Assembly: GCA_963801505.1 (NCBI GenBank)
Contig: CAWDEY010000022.1
Location: 62,001-126,000 of the forward strand
From: JAOUFP01 sp963801505
Lineage (GTDB): Bacteria > Nitrospirota > Thermodesulfovibrionia > Thermodesulfovibrionales > UBA6898
Length of the DNA stretch: 64,000 bases
Reading direction: 5' to 3'
Below the pieces are notes generated by a model that had not been told where the DNA came from, searched no databases, and saw nothing but the letters and a program-made list of their open reading frames with translations. Every line of letters begins with the position of its first letter. The first letter of the stretch is position 1. Below, piece after piece: positions 49,226 to 57,683 of the stretch. Both the position numbers and the translations under genes were made by a program.

Positions 49226-52200
49226 CTCCTTATCTCTCCAAGGTCCGCATAAGCGATTATCCCCTGTACTTCCCTGCCGGGATAGACCTCTTTGAGGACC
49301 CTAATATAGGTCTTCATCTGGACCTGGTATTTTTCAGCCGGGTCTTTTTCTCCCCCGGTCTTATAATCAATTACCGTTACTTTGTTCCTGTCTATGATCA
49401 CCCTGTCCATCCGAAACAGTCTTCCCTCGCTATCAGAGAATTCCTGTTCAGGCCTGACCTCTCTGCCCGGTTTCTCTCTGAAGTACTCAGCCATCTCCTC
49501 ATGCCCTACCAGGCCAATGACGATCTCTTTAATTTCTTCTTCAGGATATTGAGCGCCGGAGTTGTTTTTAATTTTCCTGATAATGGACAGCAGTTCTTCT
49601 TCAAAGCCATCGCCTGCATACTTAACATAAAACAACACCCTGTGGATAAATTCGCCTCTCTGCCTTTCCTCACGGTTAATGGTCCCTTCAGGGCCGGGAT
49701 GATAGTCAGTTCGTCCATGTGAATGCTTGAAAGAAAAGGTCTGCATTGCTTCAGTCTTTTCAGCAGGTCTCCTTGGGGGCTTGACAGCGGGAGGATAGTC
49801 ATCCACAGGGAGCAGGTCAAAGGGATATCCATTATTTTTGGCTTTGACACCTATCACATAAAGCTCTTCTTTAGGACGCGTAAAGCCAACATAGAGGCTG
49901 TTGAGCCTGTTGACCTTATCTTTTAAGGCTTCTTCACTGTATAAGCACTCGAAATCAGGGGCGCTGGTAAGGATGTCTCTTGTTATCTTAAGCAGGCAGG
50001 CCCCTTCTTCATCCTCCTCTACAATATAATCAAACCCCTTGCTTTTCTCATCATAGAGCAACACCAGCACAACAGGGAAGCCCAGGCCCTTGGCCTTATG
50101 AATGGTCATGACATGCACTGCATCCATATTTTTCGGCACATTCATGTTCCATTCTGTTTCACTGGCCTCACCATTGTCCGCAAAATCAAGGAAGTCTCTG
50201 AGGCTGTTATGGCCTGCGCCTTCAAGGTCCTTGACAACCTCAAGTATCTTTACCAGGGTCGCCTCTTCTTCTTTCAAAATCTCAAAGACCCGAAAGACAT
50301 TGAATATCTCGGTGACAAGGTCATAAAGCGGAAGATAACCGGAGGCCTTAAAAAGTCCGGCAAAGTATGCGTCCCAGAGGGCTTTGAATTCCTGCTGAAA
50401 GGCCTTGTAAAGAGGAGGGTTTTTCCTATGCACGAAGAAAAATTCCATAATCCTGCCGGACCTTTCTCCAGAGGCAGCCTTGACAGCTGTTTTTGCAAAT
50501 ATATCTCCCAGCACAAAGGTGGCAAATGACAGATCATTGGTAGGTGAAGAAAGGAAATTCAGGAGCGAAACGATCTCTCCGGTGATCTTCCTGCGTCTGA
50601 TATCAAGACTGCTGTAGGAGATAAATGGGATGTCCTCTTCATTGAGCCAGGTGGTGGTCCTGACCGCGTCTTCGTTTTTTTGCGTAAGCACTGCTATATC
50701 GCCACGCCTGTACCCCCGTGAGTGCAGCTCATGGAGAAGTTGCTGCATCTTCTTTCTCTCTGGCGGGTCCTCGGCATTTTTTTCATAAATAGTGACTTCA
50801 GCATATCCAGGACTTTCCAGCCCCTCCCGGACATTTTGCACATAGTCTGTCAGGCCGCTTCTTTGGCCGGCGTCTCTATAAGCATCGCTATTGGCAGCAA
50901 TGTCCTTAAATACCCTGTTATTGAACTCCAGTATACTTTGCAGACTCCTGTAATTGACTTCCAGTTCCCGCACGGCATATTGGGCGGAAGGGAACGGGTT
51001 TTGCGTTTCAAATGTTTTCATGATGGTGTAATCCGCGTCACGGAAACCGTAAATCGCCTGCTTGGTATCACCCACAACAAAGGCGCTGCCCTCCAGCGAC
51101 AGGGAATTTTCAATAAGGGGAAAGAGGTTTCTCCACTGAACAGGAGAGGTGTCCTGAAATTCATCAATAAGGAAGTGAAATACGGTCTCACCTATTCGGA
51201 AGTAAACATCAGGGACAATCTCTGCGTTGAGATATTCGGCCAGGTTCCTGTTGATGTCTTCTATAAACACCTTTCCCTGCCGTCTTTTTGTATGTTCAAT
51301 CTTTTTGCTGAATTGTTCGTATATCTTCAGATAAGGCGTAAAACACGAACGGACATGGAACCCTGCGTATTGGCTGATCATGTCCCCGGCTACAAGCCAC
51401 TGTCCGACTATCTGCTCATAAAACTCCTGCTCTTTGCTGTCTGCCTTTTTTGCCTTGTTTACAGGAGAGGTCTTCAGGCCTTTACCTATCAGATCAGCGT
51501 ACCTTCCCTGCCTGACAAGCGGGAGAATGTCCTTATAGGTAGATTTATTACTGCGCTGCAGTCCTGACTGGAGTATCAGGGTTTCTATGGTTTCAATTGC
51601 CTCCCGTATCTTCTCCTTTATATCAGCAGTCTCTGCCGCACAATCTATTATCTTTGGCTTTTTGCCTGTTGCGGCAAGCTTACGGTAGATTTTTTTTATC
51701 TCCTCAAGAAGAGCTGATGAAGGGTCCCAGAGAAATGACGTGTCTTTTTTCCTGTTTTCATTCAGAGTTGCTATGACCGAGCTAAAGAGCGCAGCCTCGG
51801 GAGACCCTTCCCTGACATCTCTTAAGAAAAGGTTGAAGGCGTATTCCATGATCACATCATTTTTCATGAGGATATCAAATTCAGGGTTGTATCCAAAATC
51901 AATGGCAGAGGCCTTAAACACTGCGGCCATAAAGCTGTCTATTGTCCTGACCTGAAAATCAGTGTAATTTTCGAGGATCTCCCCGATCCTTTTTTCGGCC
52001 TTTTCAATCATCTGCTCCCGGGTCAGGGCGATGATTTCAGAAAACTCGTTTATACTCTCAGGGTCATTGAAGGCAACGGATTTCAGCCACTTCAGTATCC
52101 TTTCCTTCATCTCTCTGGCAGCGTTGTTGGAAAAGGTCACAGCAAGGATGTTTCTCAGTCTGTTATTGGGGACTGTATCAGAGAGTATGAACTGGACGTA

Positions 52201-52305
52201 CCTTTCAGTGAGCGTACGCGTCTTCCCTGAACCAGCCGAGGCCTTCAGGACAATAAAATGCGGGAAATGGAGATCAGCGTCTTTCTCCAGAACCGGTTTA
52301 GTCAT
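49216..52305 (-). CDS. AddA-like UvrD-family helicase with C-terminal nuclease domain
   Basis: A 1029-aa superfamily 1 helicase. Walker A ASAGSGKT (22-29), motif Ia ILAVTFSNNAAREMK, motif II LIDEFQDTSPVQW, motif III VGDTKQAIYGFRDADYTIM, motif IV AVRELEVNYRS, motif V VHVMTIHKAKGLGFPVVLV and motif VI YVGFTRPKEELYVIG. The last 100 residues are a RecB-type nuclease (FRMDRVIIDRNKVTVIDYKTGG). This is the layout of AddA/RecB. The gene overlaps the AddB-like gene downstream and is followed upstream by an HD-domain gene. Confidence 0.9.
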   Translation of the reverse strand: MTKPVLEKDADLHFPHFIVLKASAGSGKTRTLTERYVQFILSDTVPNNRLRNILAVTFSNNAAREMKERILKWLKSVAFNDPESINEFSEIIALTREQMIEKAEKRIGEILENYTDFQVRTIDSFMAAVFKASAIDFGYNPEFDILMKNDVIMEYAFNLFLRDVREGSPEAALFSSVIATLNENRKKDTSFLWDPSSALLEEIKKIYRKLAATGKKPKIIDCAAETADIKEKIREAIETIETLILQSGLQRSNKSTYKDILPLVRQGRYADLIGKGLKTSPVNKAKKADSKEQEFYEQIVGQWLVAGDMISQYAGFHVRSCFTPYLKIYEQFSKKIEHTKRRQGKVFIEDINRNLAEYLNAEIVPDVYFRIGETVFHFLIDEFQDTSPVQWRNLFPLIENSLSLEGSAFVVGDTKQAIYGFRDADYTIMKTFETQNPFPSAQYAVRELEVNYRSLQSILEFNNRVFKDIAANSDAYRDAGQRSGLTDYVQNVREGLESPGYAEVTIYEKNAEDPPERKKMQQLLHELHSRGYRRGDIAVLTQKNEDAVRTTTWLNEEDIPFISYSSLDIRRRKITGEIVSLLNFLSSPTNDLSFATFVLGDIFAKTAVKAASGERSGRIMEFFFVHRKNPPLYKAFQQEFKALWDAYFAGLFKASGYLPLYDLVTEIFNVFRVFEILKEEEATLVKILEVVKDLEGAGHNSLRDFLDFADNGEASETEWNMNVPKNMDAVHVMTIHKAKGLGFPVVLVLLYDEKSKGFDYIVEEDEEGACLLKITRDILTSAPDFECLYSEEALKDKVNRLNSLYVGFTRPKEELYVIGVKAKNNGYPFDLLPVDDYPPAVKPPRRPAEKTEAMQTFSFKHSHGRTDYHPGPEGTINREERQRGEFIHRVLFYVKYAGDGFEEELLSIIRKIKNNSGAQYPEEEIKEIVIGLVGHEEMAEYFREKPGREVRPEQEFSDSEGRLFRMDRVIIDRNKVTVIDYKTGGEKDPAEKYQVQMKTYIRVLKEVYPGREVQGIIAYADLGEIRRCA

Positions 52306-52308
52306 GGA

Positions 52309-53496
52309 TCAGTCAAAGTCAGCATAAATCTCACCGAAATTGATGCCTGCTATGGTGGCCCTGCCGTAGGTGTTCCTTAACTCCAGCTTCGCTTCCTGAA
52401 ATTCGCGGTTGTAGCTGCCGTTTCTGATGGCAACATAGGCCTCAATAAAGGCCGCGAGGCTGTCGGCTGCCTTTACGAACACTCCGTCCCGCGGGTTGTA
52501 TACATCATCGTTATACTTTTGACTGATTTCATCGCTGCCAAGCTTTTTCCGTCTTCCTTTGAAGGTAATGATGCTGTCAAACTCCCTCTCTGTGAATGTC
52601 CGCACGTCTTTGTGCCACTCCTTCGGGATCAGACCATAGACTTCTTTTTCCATCTGCTCTTTTTCATACTGCTTTATCAACTCGCTCAAGCCTTCGACAG
52701 ACCTTTTGACCGGCGAGATGATGTCTCTCGTTAGCACTTCAGGAAGGTCATGAAACAGACCGGTAAAATAATTATTCACACACCTTTTATCACATGCCCG
52801 TACCTCAAGGGAAAAAAGATAAGACAATATGGCAACAAAGAGAGAGTGGCCTATAACAGAGGTCTTCGGTATCCTGTGGAGATTTGCCCATCGTGCCTGG
52901 AAGCGAAGCTGTCCGCATAAATCCAGGAAATCCCTGTAATGCGCCACATCCTTTAGTTGGACCATTCCCTTAAGGTCGGAATACTGCCGCTGCTTTTTCT
53001 GCAGGTCCTGCTTTATTGAGGCTATCTCATATCCGTCAGGATTGGCCCGCTCTATGATATTGAATTCCCATTTCGTGGCATAAAAATGGGAGGCGCTCAG
53101 GACCTTCTTGTTGATACTGCTGCCGGAATTATTAAAATACGCCTTAAACCGCAGGCAGAAGTCTTTCCCTAGCGGAGAGATGATCGGCTCTATCTCTTTG
53201 TAGACCCATTCATTGAGCTTTTTATACTTTTCCCTGTCTTCCTTGATTTTATAGAAGATAGGCGGCTTCAGGTCGGTTATCACCAGTCTCTGCAGAAGCT
53301 CGAATATTCCCCCTTCTATAACCTCTGTCCAGCTAAAGCCGGGGGTCTCCTCCTCGAACTTTCCAAGAAAGAAAGCCGTGACCATTTTATGGGCCTGCTT
53401 GTCGAGTTCCACCAATTCCACAGGCCGCACCTTGTCATTCCACCTCTGCATATATGCTGCATCAAAGACCTTAAGAATCAGCGCCTTTCTTATCAT
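52309..53496 (-). CDS. HD-domain phosphohydrolase linked to the AddAB-like genes
   Basis: A 395-aa protein with an HD domain in its second half: H217 in VIGHSLFVAIL, H249-D250 in YFTGLFHDLPEVLTRDI and a downstream Asp in VKAADSLAAFIEAY. The first 200 residues are helical and unrecognised. The HD part recalls YfbR-type 5'-nucleotidases. It ends three nt before the helicase gene, so it is the first gene of a three-gene operon and may adjust nucleotides during repair, but this is inference. Confidence 0.8.
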   Translation of the reverse strand: MIRKALILKVFDAAYMQRWNDKVRPVELVELDKQAHKMVTAFFLGKFEEETPGFSWTEVIEGGIFELLQRLVITDLKPPIFYKIKEDREKYKKLNEWVYKEIEPIISPLGKDFCLRFKAYFNNSGSSINKKVLSASHFYATKWEFNIIERANPDGYEIASIKQDLQKKQRQYSDLKGMVQLKDVAHYRDFLDLCGQLRFQARWANLHRIPKTSVIGHSLFVAILSYLFSLEVRACDKRCVNNYFTGLFHDLPEVLTRDIISPVKRSVEGLSELIKQYEKEQMEKEVYGLIPKEWHKDVRTFTEREFDSIITFKGRRKKLGSDEISQKYNDDVYNPRDGVFVKAADSLAAFIEAYVAIRNGSYNREFQEAKLELRNTYGRATIAGINFGEIYADFD

Positions 53497-53753
53497 GCCA
53501 ATAGTCTAATCATATATCACATAACTTTCAATACGGATTTTCAAATGAAAAAAAGCAGACCACAGAACAGGAAAAACAAATCGTTGAGTAGTTGAGGTGT
53601 TGATCCGTTTCTAATCAACATTAATCATTTACTATTCATTGCGTTTTTTGTGGTTTAGTGGGAGATTCCGCCCAGGAGAAAACTGGAAAAATAAGACGCA
53701 ATCGTTTTATATTATTGTCGATTGATGCAACCTTGAAGTTTGACGGAGGAGTT

Positions 53754-54221
53754 ATGTTCTGGACCCTTACTTTTGAAATGCTGCCCGGCGAAGAGATCAT
53801 TGACGACACTACCCGGAAGAGACGTTCCGGAATAAAGCCTGTTTATTCGGTCTTTCTGACTAATAAGAGGGCTATTTTCAGGTTTGATGGACTTGGGAGT
53901 TCATTGTCTCAATCGATCTTTTATAATGAAATACAGGATGTAGCAGCCACCAAAAGGCTTTTCTTCACCTATTTGGAAGTAAAGACAAAGAAAAAAAGCC
54001 TTCTGTTTCATGTCTCTGACGCCCCATATTGGTTAAAGAGAATACGCGAAATAAAGAATGAATTTCCGGCTTACGAGGAAAACCGGTTGGGAACAAAACC
54101 TCTGCCACAGAGCAGGAAAAGGGAATTGATGGACATGCTTACAATACTGACAAAGCACTCTCTTTTGACTGATAGTGAACTCGAAGAAAAAGTCCACCTG
54201 CTGGATTCCATGAAATTATAA
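53754..54221 (+). CDS. Protein with a PH-like/GRAM-like fold
   Basis: From ATG 53754 (GGAGG four nt upstream) a 155-aa protein: LPGEEIIDDTTRKRRSG, VFLTNKRAIFRFDGLGSSLSQSIFYNEIQDVAATKRLFFTYLEVKTKKKSLLFHVSDAPYWLKRIREI, a strand-rich pattern like bacterial PH domains that lie next to membranes. The C-terminus is helical (MLTILTKHSLLTDSELEEKVHLLDSMKL) and resembles an SHOCT-type ending. The longer start at 53658 has no ribosome-binding site. Function unknown. Confidence 0.6.
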   Translation: MFWTLTFEMLPGEEIIDDTTRKRRSGIKPVYSVFLTNKRAIFRFDGLGSSLSQSIFYNEIQDVAATKRLFFTYLEVKTKKKSLLFHVSDAPYWLKRIREIKNEFPAYEENRLGTKPLPQSRKRELMDMLTILTKHSLLTDSELEEKVHLLDSMKL

Positions 54222-54324
54222 TTATCTTTACTGTCTAGAGTACCTATAGTATTAAGCGATTTGCTCTTTAGAGCTCCGGCAGGGGCCGATTTCAGAAAGC
54301 AGTAGCAAGCTTTTCATTGCATTT

Positions 54325-54463
54325 TAAATGGATAGCGAGCGATATTCCCCGTGGTCTGGCCTAAGGCCCCTACTGTTGGTGCCACGGGTTAGCGAGCGAA
54401 TATAATGAAAAAACATTCCTTGCATTGAGATTCCCTGCGGTCTTGCCGGAGGGAGTCTTCAAT
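54325..54463 (+). repeat. Dispersed repeat, family B long copy (opposite orientation)
   Basis: Begins TAAATGGATAGCGAGCGATA, contains CCCCGTGGTCTGGCC, GTGCCACGGGTTAGCGAGCG and TAATGAAAAAACATTCCTTG, and ends CTTGCCGGAGGGAGTCTTCA. It is the best preserved member of the family and carries several inner inverted repeats (CCCGTGG / CCACGGG). Confidence 0.7.
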
Positions 54464-54514
54464 TTTTCAAAACTTATGTTTGATTTACGATGACAAAAGC
54501 GCAATAATATAACG

Positions 54515-55180
54515 ATGGATAATAATATCAACAACCAAAACAAAAAGCTGGAGATATCTGTTCTGTATGTTGAAGATGAACAGGTAACAAGGTCAGCAGT
54601 GGCCAGGATGCTAAAGAGGAGAGTATTGAACGTGTATGAGGCCGAAAACGGGCGGGAAGGACTTGACCTGTATCTGCAATACAGGCCGGATTTAGTGATA
54701 TCAGATATCAGAATGCCTGTGCTGGACGGTATGGAGATGTCAAAAGAAATCAAAGCCTTGGACAAAAACAGCAAGATTATCCTGACTACCGCCCACAGTG
54801 ATGCGAACATTTTGATTAACTCTATTGAAGTAGGTATAGACAAGTATATAATGAAACCCCTGGACATGGCCTCTCTCTTTTGCTCAATAGAGAATTGCGC
54901 GGAAAACATCCTGCTGGAGAAGAAAATTCAACAACAGAACAAAGAGAAGGATGAACTCATTGCCAAACTCCAGGAGGCCCTTGATAACGTAAAAAAATTG
55001 AGCGGACTGCTGCCCATCTGCTCTTCCTGTAAAAAAATAAGGAATGATGATGGCTACTGGAAACAGATCGAAGGATATATCTCTGAACATTCCGAAGCCG
55101 TCTTCACCCACGGCCTCTGTCCTGACTGCATGAAAGAGCTTTATCCCAATTTAATACAAGACCTGCCAGGAGAAAAGTGA
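54515..55180 (+). CDS. Response regulator with C-terminal Cys-pair domain
   Basis: A 221-aa protein. The receiver domain has D20/D21 acidic residues (LYVEDEQVTR), phospho-acceptor D64 in LVISDIRMPVLDG, T92 and K114 (YIMKPLD). A coiled coil follows (about 130-162). The output domain is SGLLPICSSCKKIRNDDGYWKQIEGYISEHS...HGLCPDC, with C169, C172, C202 and C205 set to bind zinc. This ending is found after PAS or receiver domains in sensory proteins; it is not DNA-binding in any obvious way. The stop overlaps the start of the next gene (GTGA). Confidence 0.88.
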   Translation: MDNNINNQNKKLEISVLYVEDEQVTRSAVARMLKRRVLNVYEAENGREGLDLYLQYRPDLVISDIRMPVLDGMEMSKEIKALDKNSKIILTTAHSDANILINSIEVGIDKYIMKPLDMASLFCSIENCAENILLEKKIQQQNKEKDELIAKLQEALDNVKKLSGLLPICSSCKKIRNDDGYWKQIEGYISEHSEAVFTHGLCPDCMKELYPNLIQDLPGEK

Positions 55181-56031
55181 ACAGGTCGAAACAATCATCT
55201 GGTTTCTCGACCCGCGGCATAGTTGTCCTGATTGTATTGATTTTCTCATTAGTTGTATTCAAAACAGAGCCTGCCGCAGATGCTTCACAGGAAATAAGGA
55301 TCGGAGGGACCGGCACGGCCTTGGCTACCATGAAATTACTCGGAGAGCAGTTCCGGACAAAACATCCTGATATAACCATAACAACACCACCAAGCCTGGG
55401 CAGCAGCGGAGGGATAAAGGCACTTCTCGAAGGTAAGCTGGATATTGCGATTTCATACAGAGAACCCACTGGTGATGAACAGAGCAAAGGACTGAAGTCC
55501 ATTGAATATGCAAGAAGTCCCTTCGTTTTTCTTACGAATAAGACAAATAAAGTCTCTGATATTACCTTGCAGAAAGTTATTGACATCTATTCCGGCAAGA
55601 TTATAACCTGGCCTGACGAGACGCCCATTCGTCTAATACTGCGCCCGGCGGGAGAGTCAAGCACTAAAATTCTTGCGGGCATGTCTGAGGACATGAACAG
55701 GGCTGTTCAGCATTCGCTTACAAGAATCGGCCTGAACATTGCAGTTCATGATCAGGAAAACGCTGACTTGCTTGAAAGGCTGCCGGGGTCCTTCGGGACA
55801 GGCACCCTCTGCCAGATCCTTTCTGAAAAGCGGGATGTGAATATACTGTCAGTTAACGGCGTAAAGCCAAGCGTCAAAACACTGGCCGACGGCTCCTATC
55901 CGTATTATAAAGATCTCTATTTAATTACCGGCCCCAAGTCTTCACCCCTGGCCAGACAGTTTATTGATTTTGTCTTTTCTCCCTCCGGACGGTCTATTCT
56001 CAGCAGGACAGGGCACCTGGTTAACAGGTAA
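55177..56031 (+). CDS. Phosphate-binding-like periplasmic protein (PstS type)
   Basis: A 284-aa exported protein with an N-terminal membrane signal (GIVVLIVLIFSLVVF, about 14-28) and a type II periplasmic binding fold: IRIGGTGTALATMKLLGEQF, the anion loop PSLGSSGGIKALLEGKLDIAISYR, and ITLQKVIDIYSGKIITWPDETPIRLILRPAGESSTKIL. The SGGI loop is typical of the PstS family that binds oxyanions such as phosphate. No pst transport genes are nearby; instead it lies between a response regulator and a sensor kinase, so it may feed a signalling system. The start is GTG. Confidence 0.85.
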   Translation: MNRSKQSSGFSTRGIVVLIVLIFSLVVFKTEPAADASQEIRIGGTGTALATMKLLGEQFRTKHPDITITTPPSLGSSGGIKALLEGKLDIAISYREPTGDEQSKGLKSIEYARSPFVFLTNKTNKVSDITLQKVIDIYSGKIITWPDETPIRLILRPAGESSTKILAGMSEDMNRAVQHSLTRIGLNIAVHDQENADLLERLPGSFGTGTLCQILSEKRDVNILSVNGVKPSVKTLADGSYPYYKDLYLITGPKSSPLARQFIDFVFSPSGRSILSRTGHLVNR

Positions 56032-56040
56032 TTCCGTAAA

Positions 56041-57318
56041 ATGCAACTCCGTATCTCCAATGTCATACATACTACAAATATTCTGACTGCAATACTGTCC
56101 GTAATAATTGCTGTCTCAATTCCTGCCATCTACTTTTCCGTCGGATATATTAAACTTAGCTCTTTTCTTTCAATGGAAACAGAAATCAATGCCCATGATC
56201 TGACCAGCATGATTAATCAAAATCCCCTCTGGTGGCACTACGAGACTATGAGAATGGAAGAATTTCTGGCACGCCGACCTATAGACAAAACAAAGGAAAG
56301 ACGTTGCATAATCAACACAAAAGACGTTTTGCTGGCAGAGGTTGATGACAAGCCGGACTTGCCTCTAATAAAGCACAGTCGGAATCTCCTCGACTCGGGG
56401 CGCATTGTGGGGAGAATTGAGATAAGCCGCTCTCTCAGACATCTCCTGGTATCTACGGTTTACAGTACATTATTGGGCATAATTACCGGACTGCTGATTT
56501 ATGGCTATATACGCAGGGTCCCCCTGCGCGCCTTAAGCGACTTGCTGGGTAATCTTAATAAGTTGACCCGGACCCTGGAGCAAAGGGTCGCTGAAGAAAT
56601 TGCAAAAGGAAGAGAAAAAGACCATTTATTGATACAACAGGCAAAGCTTGCTTCCATGGGCGAAATGATCGGCAATATTGCACATCAATGGAGGCAGCCT
56701 CTTAATAACATCGGGCTTTTAATACAGGACTTAAAGAACGCGCATGAGTTTGGGGACTTTGACAAAGAGTATCTTAATGTTAGCGTTGACAAAGCCATGG
56801 CTATAATACAGGGCATGTCCGCGACTATAGACGATTTCAGATATTTCTTTACGCCGCAAAAAGAACCCCAGAAATTCAGCGTGGCGGAGTCTGTAAACAA
56901 GGCCATTTCTTTTGTAAATCCAAGCTTCAAAAAAAACGGCATTGACATTGAAATTGACATAAAAGAAGACATAACCATTGAAGGTTTTCCCAATGAATAT
57001 TCCCAGGTACTTTTAAACCTCCTCAATAATGCAAAAGATGTTCTCATTGAAAGAGAGGTAAAACACCCCAAGGTCACCATACGCCTCTTAAGGGAGGACC
57101 ATAGGGCCCTGCTGACTATAAGGGACAATGGCGGCGGCATTCCTGAGGATATCATGGACAAGATATTCGAGCCATATTTTTCAACCAAGCAAAATGACAA
57201 GGGCACCGGGATAGGGCTCTATATGTCAAAAATGATTATAGAGAATAAAGGGAATGGAAAACTGACCGCAAAAAATACCGAAGACGGTGCGGAATTCAGG
57301 ATAGAGATACATGCTTAA
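56041..57318 (+). CDS. Sensor histidine kinase linked to a binding protein
   Basis: A 425-aa kinase with two transmembrane segments (about 14-36 and 137-158) and a small periplasmic domain of about 100 aa with NPLWWHYETMRMEEFL. The cytoplasmic part has a coiled stretch, then H215 in MGEMIGNIAHQWRQPLNNIGLLIQDL (HWRQ-type H-box), N-box LLNLLNNAKDVL and ATP motifs DNGGGIPEDIMDKIFEPYFSTK and GTGIGLYMSKMIIENK. It belongs to the HWRQ-like group of sensor kinases. It follows the PstS-like gene by nine nt and is ended by a strong terminator. Confidence 0.9.
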   Translation: MQLRISNVIHTTNILTAILSVIIAVSIPAIYFSVGYIKLSSFLSMETEINAHDLTSMINQNPLWWHYETMRMEEFLARRPIDKTKERRCIINTKDVLLAEVDDKPDLPLIKHSRNLLDSGRIVGRIEISRSLRHLLVSTVYSTLLGIITGLLIYGYIRRVPLRALSDLLGNLNKLTRTLEQRVAEEIAKGREKDHLLIQQAKLASMGEMIGNIAHQWRQPLNNIGLLIQDLKNAHEFGDFDKEYLNVSVDKAMAIIQGMSATIDDFRYFFTPQKEPQKFSVAESVNKAISFVNPSFKKNGIDIEIDIKEDITIEGFPNEYSQVLLNLLNNAKDVLIEREVKHPKVTIRLLREDHRALLTIRDNGGGIPEDIMDKIFEPYFSTKQNDKGTGIGLYMSKMIIENKGNGKLTAKNTEDGAEFRIEIHA

Positions 57319-57325
57319 TACAATA

Positions 57326-57365
57326 GAGAAGGGCGCCCTTTACAGCAGCGCCCTTCTCTTTTTTT
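57326..57365 (+). terminator. Rho-independent terminator after the sensor kinase gene
   Basis: GAGAAGGGCGC (57326-57336) and GCGCCCTTCTC (57348-57358) form an 11-bp perfect stem with an 11-nt loop, followed by TTTTTTT. It ends the response regulator, binding protein and kinase operon eight nt after the kinase stop. Confidence 0.9.
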
Positions 57366-57406
57366 ATCTGTTTAAGACCTGACCGGTCTTAGCACCCTCT
57401 CGGGCT

Positions 57407-57580
57407 TCAACCACCGCCGGAGAAAAGACCGTTGACTTCGGAAACACTCATCGGTGCAATAATTTTCAACTGTTTCTCACCGCAATTGGGGCAGGCTTCC
57501 TTTTGAAGATCTTCGTCCTTATCTATAACGGTTGCGTACTGATTACCGCACTTCTGGCACTTACATCTGTTATAAGACAT
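57407..57580 (-). CDS. Small zinc-ribbon protein (57 aa)
   Basis: Minus-strand ATG 57580, preceded by GGAGGTG, opens a 57-codon frame ending in TGA at 57407. The product has CKCQKCGNQYAT and ACPNCGEKQLK, two CxxC knuckles, then a Gly-rich end SGGG. It resembles the small FmdB-like/zinc-ribbon proteins of anaerobes. It lies between the kinase operon and the RND genes; function unknown. Confidence 0.65.
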   Translation of the reverse strand: MSYNRCKCQKCGNQYATVIDKDEDLQKEACPNCGEKQLKIIAPMSVSEVNGLFSGGG

Positions 57581-57683
57581 TTTTATTCACCTCCAGGTTT
57601 TACGCATCACAAATGATATTAATTTCATTGTTGCGACACAGTTTAATTATAGCATATTATGTCTTCAAATTTCACTCTTTGCC

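Noticed and set aside
50722..51567. 281-aa frame antisense to the AddA-like helicase
   Set aside because: Long antisense frame within a well-supported gene; no family features.
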